A stretch of DNA of 32,288 nt from Cupriavidus lacunae (GTDB lineage: Bacteria; Pseudomonadota; Gammaproteobacteria; Burkholderiales; Burkholderiaceae): assembly GCF_003353055.1 (NCBI RefSeq), contig NZ_QKWJ01000086.1:1-32288 (forward strand). The letters are read 5' to 3'. Numbering within the stretch: the stretch's first letter is position 1; every line of letters begins with the position of its first letter. The notes below the pieces were generated by a model. It had not been told where the DNA came from. It saw nothing but the letters and a program-made list of their open reading frames with translations, and made no database searches. Below, in pieces: positions 15,210-23,222 of this stretch. The translations under genes were made by a program, and so were the position numbers.

Positions 15210-17297
15210 GTGGACCCGATGACTTCCTCCGGTCTTCCTGCCGCCGCGCTGGATGGGCTTTGCATCAACACCCTGCGCTTCTTGTCGGTGGACACCGTGC
15301 AGAACGCCAACAGCGGCCACCCGGGCTTGCCGCTGGGCGCGGCGCCGATGGCCTATGTGCTCTGGACCCGCTTTCTCAGACATCATCCGGCCAACCCGCA
15401 CTGGTTCGACCGCGACCGCTTCGTACTGTCCGCGGGCCATGGTTCGGCGTTGTTATACAGCCTGCTCCACCTCGCCGGCTATGCGCTTCCGCTCGAGCAA
15501 CTGCGGCATTTCCGGCAATGGGGCAGCATCACGCCGGGCCACCCGGAGCGGGGCCTGACTCCGGGGGTCGAGTTGACGACCGGCCCCCTCGGCCAGGGCT
15601 TTGGCAACGGCGTGGGCATGGCCATCACAGAGGCCAACCTGGCGGCGCGCTACAACTGCGACGGGTTCGACATCGTCAACCACTTCACCTATGGCATCGT
15701 GAGTGATGGCGACCTGATGGAGGGCGTCGCCTCCGAGGCAGCCTCACTGGCTGGCCACCTGCAACTGGGCAAGCTGGTCTACCTGTATGACGACAACGCC
15801 GTCACGCTCTCCGCCGGTACCGGCATGACCTTTACCGAAGACCGAGCGCAACGCTTCGCCGCTTATGGCTGGCATACCCAACGTGTGGAGGACGGCAACG
15901 ACCTGGCGGCGATCGAGCAGGCGCTGCATGCCGCCCGTGCCGAGACGAGCCGGCCGTCCCTGATCCTGGTGCGCACGCATCTCGGCTATGGGTCTCCGAA
16001 CAAGCAGGACAGCTTCGAGGCTCATGGCTCGCCGCTTGGCGTGGAAGAGGTGCGACTGACCAAGCAGAATCTTGGCTGGCCGGAAAAACCTTCCTTCCAT
16101 GTACCCGAGTCGGCGCGCCTGCATTGGCTCGAAGCGGGCGCTCGCGGGGAACGCGCTGAGGCGGAATGGCTGGAGAAGTACTCAGCCTACGAAAAGGCGT
16201 TCCCCGCGCTGGCGCGCGAATTGAAGCAGCGCATGCCAGGCGCGGCCTCTGGCGAGCCGGCCGAATGGGAGGCGGCGATCCCGCGCTTTGACGCGGATGA
16301 CAAGGGCATGGCTACGCGGATTGCATCGAGCAAGGTCATGAATGCCATCGCGGCGCATTACCCCGCGCTGATCGGCGGCTCGGCTGACCTGGACCCATCC
16401 ACCTACACGGCATTGAAAGGCGCCGGGGACTTTGAGCCGACCAGCATTTGTGCGCTTGATCGCCAGGGTTCCAGCGGCGGCGGCTGGAGCCGCGCCGGCC
16501 GCAATCTGCATTTCGGTGTGCGCGAGCATGCCATGGGCGCGATCATGAACGGTATCGCGGCGCACGGCGGTGCGGTTCCCTTCGGTGCAACATTCCTGAT
16601 TTTCTCCGACTACATGCGCCCGTCCATCCGTCTGGCCGCGCTCATGGGCCTGCATGTCATCTACGTTTTCACGCATGACAGCATTGCGCTAGGTGAGGAC
16701 GGCCCTACACACCAGCCAGTGGAGCAGCTTGCCAGCCTGCGCGCGCTGCCGCGCCTGGTGGTGATCCGTCCCGCGGACGCTAATGAAACCGCCGTTGCCT
16801 GGCGCGTTGCGCTGGAATCCACCGATCTTCCGGTGGTGCTGGTGCTCACACGGCAGAGCGTGCCCACGCTCGACCGCGCCCGCTTTGCCGACGCGGACGG
16901 CTTGCGCCGCGGCGCCTATGTCCTGGCAGATGCCCCGAACGGCAAGCCGGAACTGATTCTGATCGGCACCGGTTCGGAAGTTTCACTGGTCCTTGCCGCG
17001 CAGCAGGAACTAGCGCTGCGGGGCGTCCAGGCACGCGTCGTCTCCATGCCGAGCTGGGAGCTCTTTGACGCCCAGCAACGGGAATACCGCGAAGCGGTGC
17101 TGCCTCCCGCATTGCGCGCCAGGCTGGCGGTGGAAGCGGGCGTCTCGCAAGGCTGGGAGCGCTACGTCGGCGAGCACGGCGATGTGCTCGCGGTGGACCG
17201 CTTTGGCGCTTCCGCACCGAGCGCGGCGATGATGAGCGAATACGGCTTCACGGTGGAGAACGTCTGCAGGCACGCAGCCCCGTTGCTGGGTGCGTAG
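15210..17297 (+). CDS. tkt: Transketolase
   Basis: A 695-aa thiamine-diphosphate enzyme of the pentose phosphate pathway that moves two-carbon units between sugar phosphates. Order of features: N-terminal substrate site (NSGHPGLPLGAAPMAYVLW, His37), HGSALLYSLLH, the TPP/Mg motif (SDGDLMEG ... YDDN), then the pyrimidine domain with the catalytic Glu in REHAMGAIMNGIAAHGG and HDSIALGEDGPTHQP, and the C-terminal domain. GTG 15210 is favoured by AGGAG at 15198-15202; ATG 15219 is nine bases later. The end is nine bases from the end of pgm on the opposite strand, so transcripts converge and overlap. Its pathway partners Zwf and Gnd are encoded in that facing cluster. A second, housekeeping copy elsewhere is likely. 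Confidence 0.96.
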   Translation: MDPMTSSGLPAAALDGLCINTLRFLSVDTVQNANSGHPGLPLGAAPMAYVLWTRFLRHHPANPHWFDRDRFVLSAGHGSALLYSLLHLAGYALPLEQLRHFRQWGSITPGHPERGLTPGVELTTGPLGQGFGNGVGMAITEANLAARYNCDGFDIVNHFTYGIVSDGDLMEGVASEAASLAGHLQLGKLVYLYDDNAVTLSAGTGMTFTEDRAQRFAAYGWHTQRVEDGNDLAAIEQALHAARAETSRPSLILVRTHLGYGSPNKQDSFEAHGSPLGVEEVRLTKQNLGWPEKPSFHVPESARLHWLEAGARGERAEAEWLEKYSAYEKAFPALARELKQRMPGAASGEPAEWEAAIPRFDADDKGMATRIASSKVMNAIAAHYPALIGGSADLDPSTYTALKGAGDFEPTSICALDRQGSSGGGWSRAGRNLHFGVREHAMGAIMNGIAAHGGAVPFGATFLIFSDYMRPSIRLAALMGLHVIYVFTHDSIALGEDGPTHQPVEQLASLRALPRLVVIRPADANETAVAWRVALESTDLPVVLVLTRQSVPTLDRARFADADGLRRGAYVLADAPNGKPELILIGTGSEVSLVLAAQQELALRGVQARVVSMPSWELFDAQQREYREAVLPPALRARLAVEAGVSQGWERYVGEHGDVLAVDRFGASAPSAAMMSEYGFTVENVCRHAAPLLGA

Positions 17298-17306
17298 CGG
17301 ACGGTA

Positions 17307-18950
17307 TCAGCCCTTGAGAGCGGTATCGACGATGGCCTGGGCCGCTTCCACCACGCGGCGCAGATGTTCCTCGCCGCGAAAGCTCTCGGCATAGATCTTG
17401 TAGAGGTCCTCGGTGCCGGAAGGCCGCGCCGCGAACCAACCGCTTTCGGCGATGACTTTCAGCCCGCCAATGGGCGCGTCGTTGCCCGGCGCCCGTACCA
17501 GGATACGCTCGATGCTTTCACCAGCCAGGTCCGTGCTTTTCACCTGTTGCGGCGAGAGTCCCGACAGGACTGTCCTTTGCGCCAGCGTGGCGGGCGCCTC
17601 GACACGGGTGGTGAGCGGATCGCCCAGCTCCTGCGTAAGTTTGCGATAGATCTCGCCCGGATCGAGGCCAAGGCGTGCCGTCATCTCGGCAGCGAGCAGG
17701 CATGGCGCGAGGCCGTCCTTGTCCGTCGTCCAGACGGTACCGCCCAGGCGCAGGAAGGAGGCGCCCGCGCTTTCTTCCCCGCAGAAACCCAGGCTGGCGT
17801 TCGATAGCCCCTCGCAGAACCATTTGAAGCCGACCGGTACCTCGTAGACTTTGCGGCCAAGCCGGGCACAGACACGATCGATCATTTGGCTGCTGACCAC
17901 GGTCTTGCCCACGCCCGCGGCGCTGGGCCACATCGGCCGGTGCCGGAAGAGATAGTCGATGGACACCGCAAGATAGTGGTTCGACGCGAGCAGGCCCACG
18001 CACTGCGTGACGATGCCATGCCGGTCGTGGTCGGTGTCGCAGGCGAAGGCGATGTCGAAGCGGCTCTTCAGTTCGAGCAGGCGTCGGATGGCATAGGGCG
18101 ACGACGGATCCATGCGGATCTGGCCGTCCCAGTCGACTGTCATGAAGCGGAAGGTCGGGTCGACTTCGTCGTCAATCACCGTCAGATCCAGGCCATAACG
18201 CTCGCCAATGGCGCCCCAGTAGTGGACGCCCGCGCCACCGAGCGGATCCACGCCGAGGCGGATGTTTGCGGCGCGAATGACCGCCATATCGATGACCTTC
18301 CCGATTTCACTGACGTACGCATTGAGATAGTCGTACCGCTGCGTCGTGGGCAGGCGCATGGCGCGCTCGAAGGGCATCCGCCTGACGCCCCGCAACTCCC
18401 GCCGCAGCAACTCGTTGGCCCTGGCTTCGATCCAGCTGGTGGCGGCGGTATCGGCGGGGCCGCCGTTGGGCGGGTTGTACTTGAGGCCACCGGCGTCGGG
18501 CGGGTTGTGTGACGGTGTGACGACAATGCCATCGGCTAGGCGGGTGGTGCGGCCACGGTTGTGAGCGAGGATGGCGAGCGAGACCGCCGGCGTGGGGGTG
18601 TACTCGTCATGTTCTGCGAGCATCACGTCTACGCCATTGCCGGCCAGCACCTCGAGCGCGCTGGCGCTGGCTGAGTTCGACAGGGCATGCGTGTCGATGC
18701 CGAGAAAGAGCGGGCCGTCGTAGCCTTCCCCAGCGCGGAATTCGCAGATGGCCTGGCTGATGGCGAGCACATGCCATTCGTTGAAGCTGCGCGCCAGCGA
18801 AGAGCCCCGGTGGCCGGAGGTGCCGAACGTCACCTGTTGCGCGGCCACGGACGGGTCGGGCATATCGGTGTAGTACGCCGTCATGAGCTGGGGAATGTTC
18901 ACCAGGGTAGACGGCGGGGCCGGCTTCCCTGCGAGCGGGCTGATATTCAT
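17307..18950 (-). CDS. pgm: Phosphoglucomutase (alpha-D-glucose phosphate specific)
   Basis: A 547-aa alpha-D-phosphohexomutase, almost exactly the length of E. coli Pgm (546). It interconverts glucose-1-phosphate and glucose-6-phosphate. The phosphoserine loop is TPSHNP with Ser147; the metal loop is DTDHDRHG; the sugar-binding loop is GEESAGASFLR; the phosphate-binding loop is RPSGTEDLYKIYAE near the C-terminus. The start ATG overlaps the stop of the DUF2090 gene as ATGA, so the in-frame extension to 19037 is not used. It is the last gene of the minus-strand run. In context it would feed glucose-1-phosphate from the GH94 phosphorylase into Zwf. Confidence 0.96.
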   Translation of the reverse strand: MNISPLAGKPAPPSTLVNIPQLMTAYYTDMPDPSVAAQQVTFGTSGHRGSSLARSFNEWHVLAISQAICEFRAGEGYDGPLFLGIDTHALSNSASASALEVLAGNGVDVMLAEHDEYTPTPAVSLAILAHNRGRTTRLADGIVVTPSHNPPDAGGLKYNPPNGGPADTAATSWIEARANELLRRELRGVRRMPFERAMRLPTTQRYDYLNAYVSEIGKVIDMAVIRAANIRLGVDPLGGAGVHYWGAIGERYGLDLTVIDDEVDPTFRFMTVDWDGQIRMDPSSPYAIRRLLELKSRFDIAFACDTDHDRHGIVTQCVGLLASNHYLAVSIDYLFRHRPMWPSAAGVGKTVVSSQMIDRVCARLGRKVYEVPVGFKWFCEGLSNASLGFCGEESAGASFLRLGGTVWTTDKDGLAPCLLAAEMTARLGLDPGEIYRKLTQELGDPLTTRVEAPATLAQRTVLSGLSPQQVKSTDLAGESIERILVRAPGNDAPIGGLKVIAESGWFAARPSGTEDLYKIYAESFRGEEHLRRVVEAAQAIVDTALKG

Positions 18951-19915
18951 GATGTGGCACCGTGTGCGCCGGCATCGCCGTGCCCTGGTGTGGTGTCGGT
19001 GTTGTGTGCGCTGGCGCGCTCGAATATCCCCACCCACTCGGCATACTGCCGCGCGATGTGTGAAATAGCCTGCTGGCGCGACATCTTCTTCTTTCCGAAG
19101 TCGGCAATGGCATCCCAGAAGGTGGTGCGTCCCACCGCAAATCCGATTAGGCCCGGCACCGGCGCGGCGGCTTCGAGCCAGTTCACGACCTTGTGTTCGT
19201 CGGAGCCCCGTCCCAGCACGATGCAGCCGACCTGGCCCCGGCCGTCGCGCCGCACCAGATCCATCAATTGCTCGTAGTGTCCACGGCTATCGAGCCCCTC
19301 GATGTTCCAGACGTCGGGTTCGATGCCAGCATCCTGCAGGGCGCGGATCGCCCCGCGCATCAGTGCGGGCCTGAGCTGCAGGTCATAGGCCGCCTTGTCC
19401 GCCTGCACCGGCACCATCTGCTCGGCCGTGGCCGGCACCAGTAACTCGAACATGAAGCGCTGGGCTGACTTGCGGCAGTAGTCGGTGAGTTGCCGCAGGC
19501 GCGCAACCTGTCGCCCATTGCGCGCAATGTCTCCTTCGGGGTTGTAGCGCACCAGCACCTTCGCGAAGGTGGGCCGGAACGCCTCGATATGCCGGGGAAA
19601 TTCATTCCCGTACTCGAATTCGAACTCGTCCGAGCCGCTTTTCTCCACCGATAGTGCGGTGACATAGCCATCCCTGACCGCGTCGCGGAGGACGGCGGCG
19701 CCGAATTCCTCATCGACCAGAATGCCCGCCCTGGACGCTGGCACGCCGTTATCGATCGCTTCCGCGAAGCCTTCGTAGATAAGCCGCTTACTGTCGATGA
19801 TGGCGTCGCGCTGCTCGGGCATCAGCGGCGGCCGGAATCCGAACATGTCACTCACGTAGGATTGGCGATGGTCGAAGGGCAAGAGGTAGAGCGATGGGTC
19901 GTAGCCAAGTTTCAT
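18947..19915 (-). CDS. DUF2090 aldolase-like protein, stand-alone
   Basis: A 322-aa protein matching DUF2090, a TIM-barrel class I aldolase-like domain otherwise best known as the C-terminal half of IolC-type fusions in inositol catabolism. Seen features: LLPFDHRQSYVSDMFGF at the start, GILVDEEFG, KSGSDEFEFEYG, KVLVRYNPEGD, WNIEGLD, and a C-terminal GCIVLGRGSDEHKVVNWL. There is no kinase half here. The start has GGGAGG upstream and overlaps the pgi scar stop as ATGA; its own stop overlaps the pgm start. The substrate is unknown: a phosphorylated sugar or deoxyketo-acid would fit the fold and neighbourhood. The poorly conserved tail (AHNTDTTPGHGDAGAHG) looks disordered. Confidence 0.85.
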   Translation of the reverse strand: MKLGYDPSLYLLPFDHRQSYVSDMFGFRPPLMPEQRDAIIDSKRLIYEGFAEAIDNGVPASRAGILVDEEFGAAVLRDAVRDGYVTALSVEKSGSDEFEFEYGNEFPRHIEAFRPTFAKVLVRYNPEGDIARNGRQVARLRQLTDYCRKSAQRFMFELLVPATAEQMVPVQADKAAYDLQLRPALMRGAIRALQDAGIEPDVWNIEGLDSRGHYEQLMDLVRRDGRGQVGCIVLGRGSDEHKVVNWLEAAAPVPGLIGFAVGRTTFWDAIADFGKKKMSRQQAISHIARQYAEWVGIFERASAHNTDTTPGHGDAGAHGATS

Positions 19916-20064
19916 GATCTTCCCTCCCGAAGTCGGCGGTAGCGGCTCGAGGTATTGGTGGAACTGTCGCGCACCGGGTTACTCACCCGCTTGTGATGCG
20001 CCGCCAAGGCTTGCCATACAGGCAGCATGGACAGTTTCGGAAATGAGGATTTCTGCTCATGCAT
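19912..20064 (-). pseudogene. pgi: 50-codon remnant of glucose-6-phosphate isomerase (internal in-frame deletion)
   Basis: The 50-aa frame begins MHEQKSSFPKLSMLPVWQAL, where LPVWQALAAHHKRV resembles the N-terminus of glucose-6-phosphate isomerase, and ends RDSSTN-x4-RYRRLR, resembling the isomerase C-terminus (DSSTNGLI-type followed by RYxxxR). Around 500 residues between are absent but the frame is preserved. GGAGG lies 8 bases before ATG 20064; the ATG overlaps the HAD gene end by 8 bases, and the TGA overlaps the DUF2090 start as ATGA. So the remnant keeps perfect operon spacing and may be translated. It cannot be catalytic. The end matches rely on my memory of the family; I rate the reading good but unproved. 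Confidence 0.65.
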
Positions 20065-20806
20065 GATCTCGACCTCCGCAGGATTCGCCCTTTGCAGGCG
20101 CGGCTCTGGCGGGGCCCGCCCGGGCGGCATCCTGCAGCGCAGGCAAGCGGTAGTGGAGCAGGTCGCCAATGCGCTCGATCGTCAGGTCAGGCGCGGGCGT
20201 TGCATCTAAGGCATCCGGCGCATGCCGGTCATTGGCATAGTGGCCCTGGCGCGGGAAGATGGTGGTGAGGCGGTCCTTCCATGCGCGCTTCATGGCGGCC
20301 AGGATGCGCGGCTTGTCATCAACCAACACGTAGTGCTGTGCCGGATGGCGCTGCTCAATGTCGTTCAGCATCGTTTCCTTGTGCACATAGATCAGGACCC
20401 GGCCGCCGACTGCCTGCCACAAGCCGGAGCGCTTGAGCTTGCGCGGCTGGAACACCACGTCGCCATCGGTCAGCAGGACCGTGCTCCCCCACGCATCCAG
20501 ATGCGCGACCACCTCGAGGGCCGCCGGATACAGCCGGGCGGCAAACGGGTAGTCCAGCAGGAACGCCGACAGGCGAAGCACGCCCATATCGTTGGCAGCC
20601 TCGAAGCGCAGGCGCTGCACCGCGCCCAGGTAGTCGGCATAGCCCAGCTCGGTGCGCAGGGCCTCGAAAATCTGCCAGTAGCGATCGCGGCCGGCCGTGC
20701 CGAAGATGTAGTCGAGTTCTGCCTGCAGATCGTTGTGCAGGCGGTCGTTGTCGAACAGCGTGTTGTCGCAGTCAAGCAGGAAAACCGGGTTGACCTGGCT
20801 CGTCAT
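20057..20806 (-). CDS. HAD-superfamily phosphatase-like hydrolase
   Basis: A 249-aa Rossmann-fold hydrolase. HAD motif I is DCDNTLFDND (nucleophile Asp12, acid/base Asp14), motif II is LLTDGD, motif III Lys is probably in HKETML, and motif IV is the VDDKPRI pair of acidic residues. A helical cap occupies about residues 20-90. The last ~35 residues (Ala/Pro/Gly-rich) look disordered. ATG 20806 has AGGAGG seven bases upstream and overlaps the zwf stop (ATGA). In this cluster it could dephosphorylate a sugar phosphate or 6-phosphogluconate-related compound, or repair a damaged metabolite; that is inference, since HAD enzymes cannot be assigned substrates from motifs alone. Confidence 0.88.
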   Translation of the reverse strand: MTSQVNPVFLLDCDNTLFDNDRLHNDLQAELDYIFGTAGRDRYWQIFEALRTELGYADYLGAVQRLRFEAANDMGVLRLSAFLLDYPFAARLYPAALEVVAHLDAWGSTVLLTDGDVVFQPRKLKRSGLWQAVGGRVLIYVHKETMLNDIEQRHPAQHYVLVDDKPRILAAMKRAWKDRLTTIFPRQGHYANDRHAPDALDATPAPDLTIERIGDLLHYRLPALQDAARAGPARAAPAKGESCGGRDHA

Positions 20807-22194
20807 GGCAGCACCTCCTGTGGTGCGGGGTCGTGCCACCGGTTGCCCGCAGCCAGGAGATGGCTGGCTGACGGCGGCCCCCAGGTGGCCGGTTCGTAGG
20901 GGGTGACCGGCACGGCGTCATTGAGGATCGGGTCCACGACACGCCAGGCCGCCTCAATCGTGTCGCCGCGTGTGAACAAGGCGGCGTCGCCCCGCAGCGC
21001 GTCGCCAAGCAGGCGTTCATAGGGTGTCATTTCGCTGCCGGCGTGGCAGCGTGCGACCAGTGCCGTCGCCGTGCCGCCCATCGGCTCGCCGGGAACCTTG
21101 GTCCGCGCGCCGATCGTGATCGCCACATCGGGGCTGAGCCGGAAGCGGAAGTAGTTCGACTGGCCGTCGCCAGGGATATCGAAGATGGCAGGCGAGGGCG
21201 GCTTGAGCTCGACCGTCACCTCAGTACAGGTGACCGGCAGGCACTTGCCTGCCCGGATATAGAAAGGAACGCCGCGCCACCGCGCATTGTCCACATGCAG
21301 GCGCAGCGCCGCAAAAGTCTCCACCTGCGAGTCAGCCCTGACGCCGGCCACCTCGCGATATCCGCGGAACTGGCCGCGGACCGCTTCGGCCGGCGCGACC
21401 GGGCGCACGGCCCTCAGTACGCGCAGCTTCTCGTCGCGAATCGCATCGGGGCCACCGTCCAGCGGCGGTTCCATGGTTAGCAGCGCCAGCATCTGCAAGA
21501 GGTGATTCTGTACGACGTCGCGGATCGTGCCCACCTCGTCGTAGAAGGCGCCGCGCCCTTGCACGCCGAATGCCTCTGCCATGGTGAACTGCACATTGGC
21601 CACGTGGCCGCGATGCCAGACGGGTTCGAGGAATGTGTTGGCAAAGCGGAAATAGAGCAGGTTCTCGACCGCTTCCTTGCCAAGATAGTGATCGATGCGG
21701 AAGATCGCGTCTTCGGCAAAGCGGGCGAGCAGCGTGCGGTCGAGCCCCTGTGCCGAAGCCAGGTCGCGCCCGAAAGGCTTCTCGACGATGACCCGCGCGC
21801 CTGCCGCGCAGGACGATGCGGCCAGGCCTCGTGTAACAGGCTCGAACATGCCTGGCGGGATTGCAAGGTAGTGCAGCGGCCGGCTGGCACTGCCCAGCGC
21901 GCGGCGCAATTGTTCATAGGTGCTGCCGTCGTGGTAGTCGCCGCTGATGTAGCGCAGCCGCGCGGCCAGGCGGTCGAAGGTGGCGGCATCCACCGTGCCG
22001 TGTTGCGCCAGGCTATCGCGCGCGCGTTCGCGGAACTGGTCGAGGCTCCAGCCGGAGCGCGCCACGCCGATGACAGGAAGCTCGAGATGCCCCTGCCGGG
22101 TCAGGGCCTGCAGCGCCGGGAAGATCTGCCTGTAGGCCAGGTCGCCGGTGGCGCCGAAGAAAACGAAGGCGTCGGAACGGGCGGTCGTCACCAT
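20803..22194 (-). CDS. zwf: Glucose-6-phosphate 1-dehydrogenase
   Basis: A 463-aa enzyme oxidising glucose-6-phosphate to 6-phosphogluconolactone with NAD(P). The nucleotide-binding turn GATGDLAYR is at residues 14-22, EKPFGRD at 139-144, the substrate motif RIDHYLGKE at 166-174 and the probable catalytic base His231 in QNHLLQ. An oddity: the position matching the conserved Lys after the turn (Lys21 in the Leuconostoc enzyme) is Gln23 here (CAG). The enzyme belongs to the shorter branch that reads AYK-K-IFPAL in relatives. It starts one base into the gnd stop (TAATG) and its stop overlaps the HAD start. No 6-phosphogluconolactonase gene is visible in the window. Confidence 0.95.
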   Translation of the reverse strand: MVTTARSDAFVFFGATGDLAYRQIFPALQALTRQGHLELPVIGVARSGWSLDQFRERARDSLAQHGTVDAATFDRLAARLRYISGDYHDGSTYEQLRRALGSASRPLHYLAIPPGMFEPVTRGLAASSCAAGARVIVEKPFGRDLASAQGLDRTLLARFAEDAIFRIDHYLGKEAVENLLYFRFANTFLEPVWHRGHVANVQFTMAEAFGVQGRGAFYDEVGTIRDVVQNHLLQMLALLTMEPPLDGGPDAIRDEKLRVLRAVRPVAPAEAVRGQFRGYREVAGVRADSQVETFAALRLHVDNARWRGVPFYIRAGKCLPVTCTEVTVELKPPSPAIFDIPGDGQSNYFRFRLSPDVAITIGARTKVPGEPMGGTATALVARCHAGSEMTPYERLLGDALRGDAALFTRGDTIEAAWRVVDPILNDAVPVTPYEPATWGPPSASHLLAAGNRWHDPAPQEVLP

Positions 22195-23222
22195 TACTCG
22201 CCCCCCGTTTTGCCTGTCTTCTCGACATGGCCGCCGAAGCCATAGCGCATGGCTGACAGCAACTTGTTGGCAAAATCTGCATCCCCGCGAGAGCTGAAGC
22301 GCTCAAAGACCGCGGCGCTCAGGATCGGCGCCGGTACGGCCTCGTCCAGCGCGGCGGCAAGCGTCCAGCGGCCTTCGCCCGAGTCCGCCACGCTGCCCTT
22401 GAATCCCGCGAGTTCCGGGTCTGCCCGCAGGGCCATGGCGGTGAGATCGAGCAGCCAGGAGCGTATCACGCTGCCATGGCGCCAGAGTTCGGCGATCTCG
22501 GGCAGGTCCAGTTCGTACTGATAGTCGGCCGGGTTGCGCAATGGCGTGGTCTCGGCATCCGTGCTGCTTGCGCGCTTGCCGATGTCGGCGTTGTGCAGGA
22601 TGTTCAGCCCTTCCGCATAGGCACCCATGATGCCGTACTCGATGCCGTTGTGGACCATCTTGACGAAGTGCCCGGCGCCATGCTGGCCGCAATGCAGATA
22701 GCCCTGTTCCGCCGTGCTGTCCGGCGTCTGATGGCCGGTGGTGGGCGCCGCCGCATCCGCGCCCGGGGCCAGCGCGGTGAAGATCGGGTCGAGATGGCGC
22801 ACCACCTCCTTGTCGCCGCCGATCATCAGGCAGTAGCCGCGCCCGAGCCCGGCCACGCCGCCGCTGGTGCCGACGTCCACGTAATGAACCTGTCGCGCTT
22901 TCAGTTCGGCGCCACGCCGGATGTCGTCGCGGTAGCAGGAGTTGCCGCCGTCGATGAGGATGTCGCCGGGTTCGAGAAGCGGGGCCAGCAGCGCAAGGTC
23001 GTCATCGACGACACCGGCGGGCACCATCAGCCAGATTGCACGGGGCTTGTGCAGGGTGGCCACCAGCGCCTCCAGGGACGATGCGCCGACGATGCCGGGA
23101 CGCAGAGCAGCATCGATCGCCTCCGCCCGCAGGTCATACACCACGCATACGTGGCCGTGCTCCGCCAGGCGCTGCGCCATGCTGGCGCCCATGCGCCCCA
23201 GTCCAATCATGCCGAGCTGCAT
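22194..23222 (-). CDS. gnd: 6-phosphogluconate dehydrogenase, decarboxylating (short GntZ/YqeC type)
   Basis: A 342-aa enzyme of the short 6PGDH class that converts 6-phosphogluconate to ribulose-5-phosphate and CO2. Seen: dinucleotide turn GLGRMG (7-12), the DGGNS motif (91-95), GTSGGVAGLGRGY (118-130) and the catalytic-Lys segment HGAGHFVKMVHNGIEYG (181-197). The acidic Asp30 at the end of the second strand (VVYD) suggests NAD+ over NADP+, whose enzymes have an Asn-Arg-Thr there. ATG 23222 has AGGAG nine bases upstream, lying inside the 3' end of the GH94 gene (16-base overlap). In Cupriavidus, species studied are reported to lack a normal gnd, so this copy could open the oxidative pentose pathway. 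Confidence 0.95.
   Translation of the reverse strand: MQLGMIGLGRMGASMAQRLAEHGHVCVVYDLRAEAIDAALRPGIVGASSLEALVATLHKPRAIWLMVPAGVVDDDLALLAPLLEPGDILIDGGNSCYRDDIRRGAELKARQVHYVDVGTSGGVAGLGRGYCLMIGGDKEVVRHLDPIFTALAPGADAAAPTTGHQTPDSTAEQGYLHCGQHGAGHFVKMVHNGIEYGIMGAYAEGLNILHNADIGKRASSTDAETTPLRNPADYQYELDLPEIAELWRHGSVIRSWLLDLTAMALRADPELAGFKGSVADSGEGRWTLAAALDEAVPAPILSAAVFERFSSRGDADFANKLLSAMRYGFGGHVEKTGKTGGE

Noticed and set aside
17298..17306. Terminator between transketolase and pgm
   Set aside because: The genes converge with a 9-base gap and I see no hairpin with a T-run.
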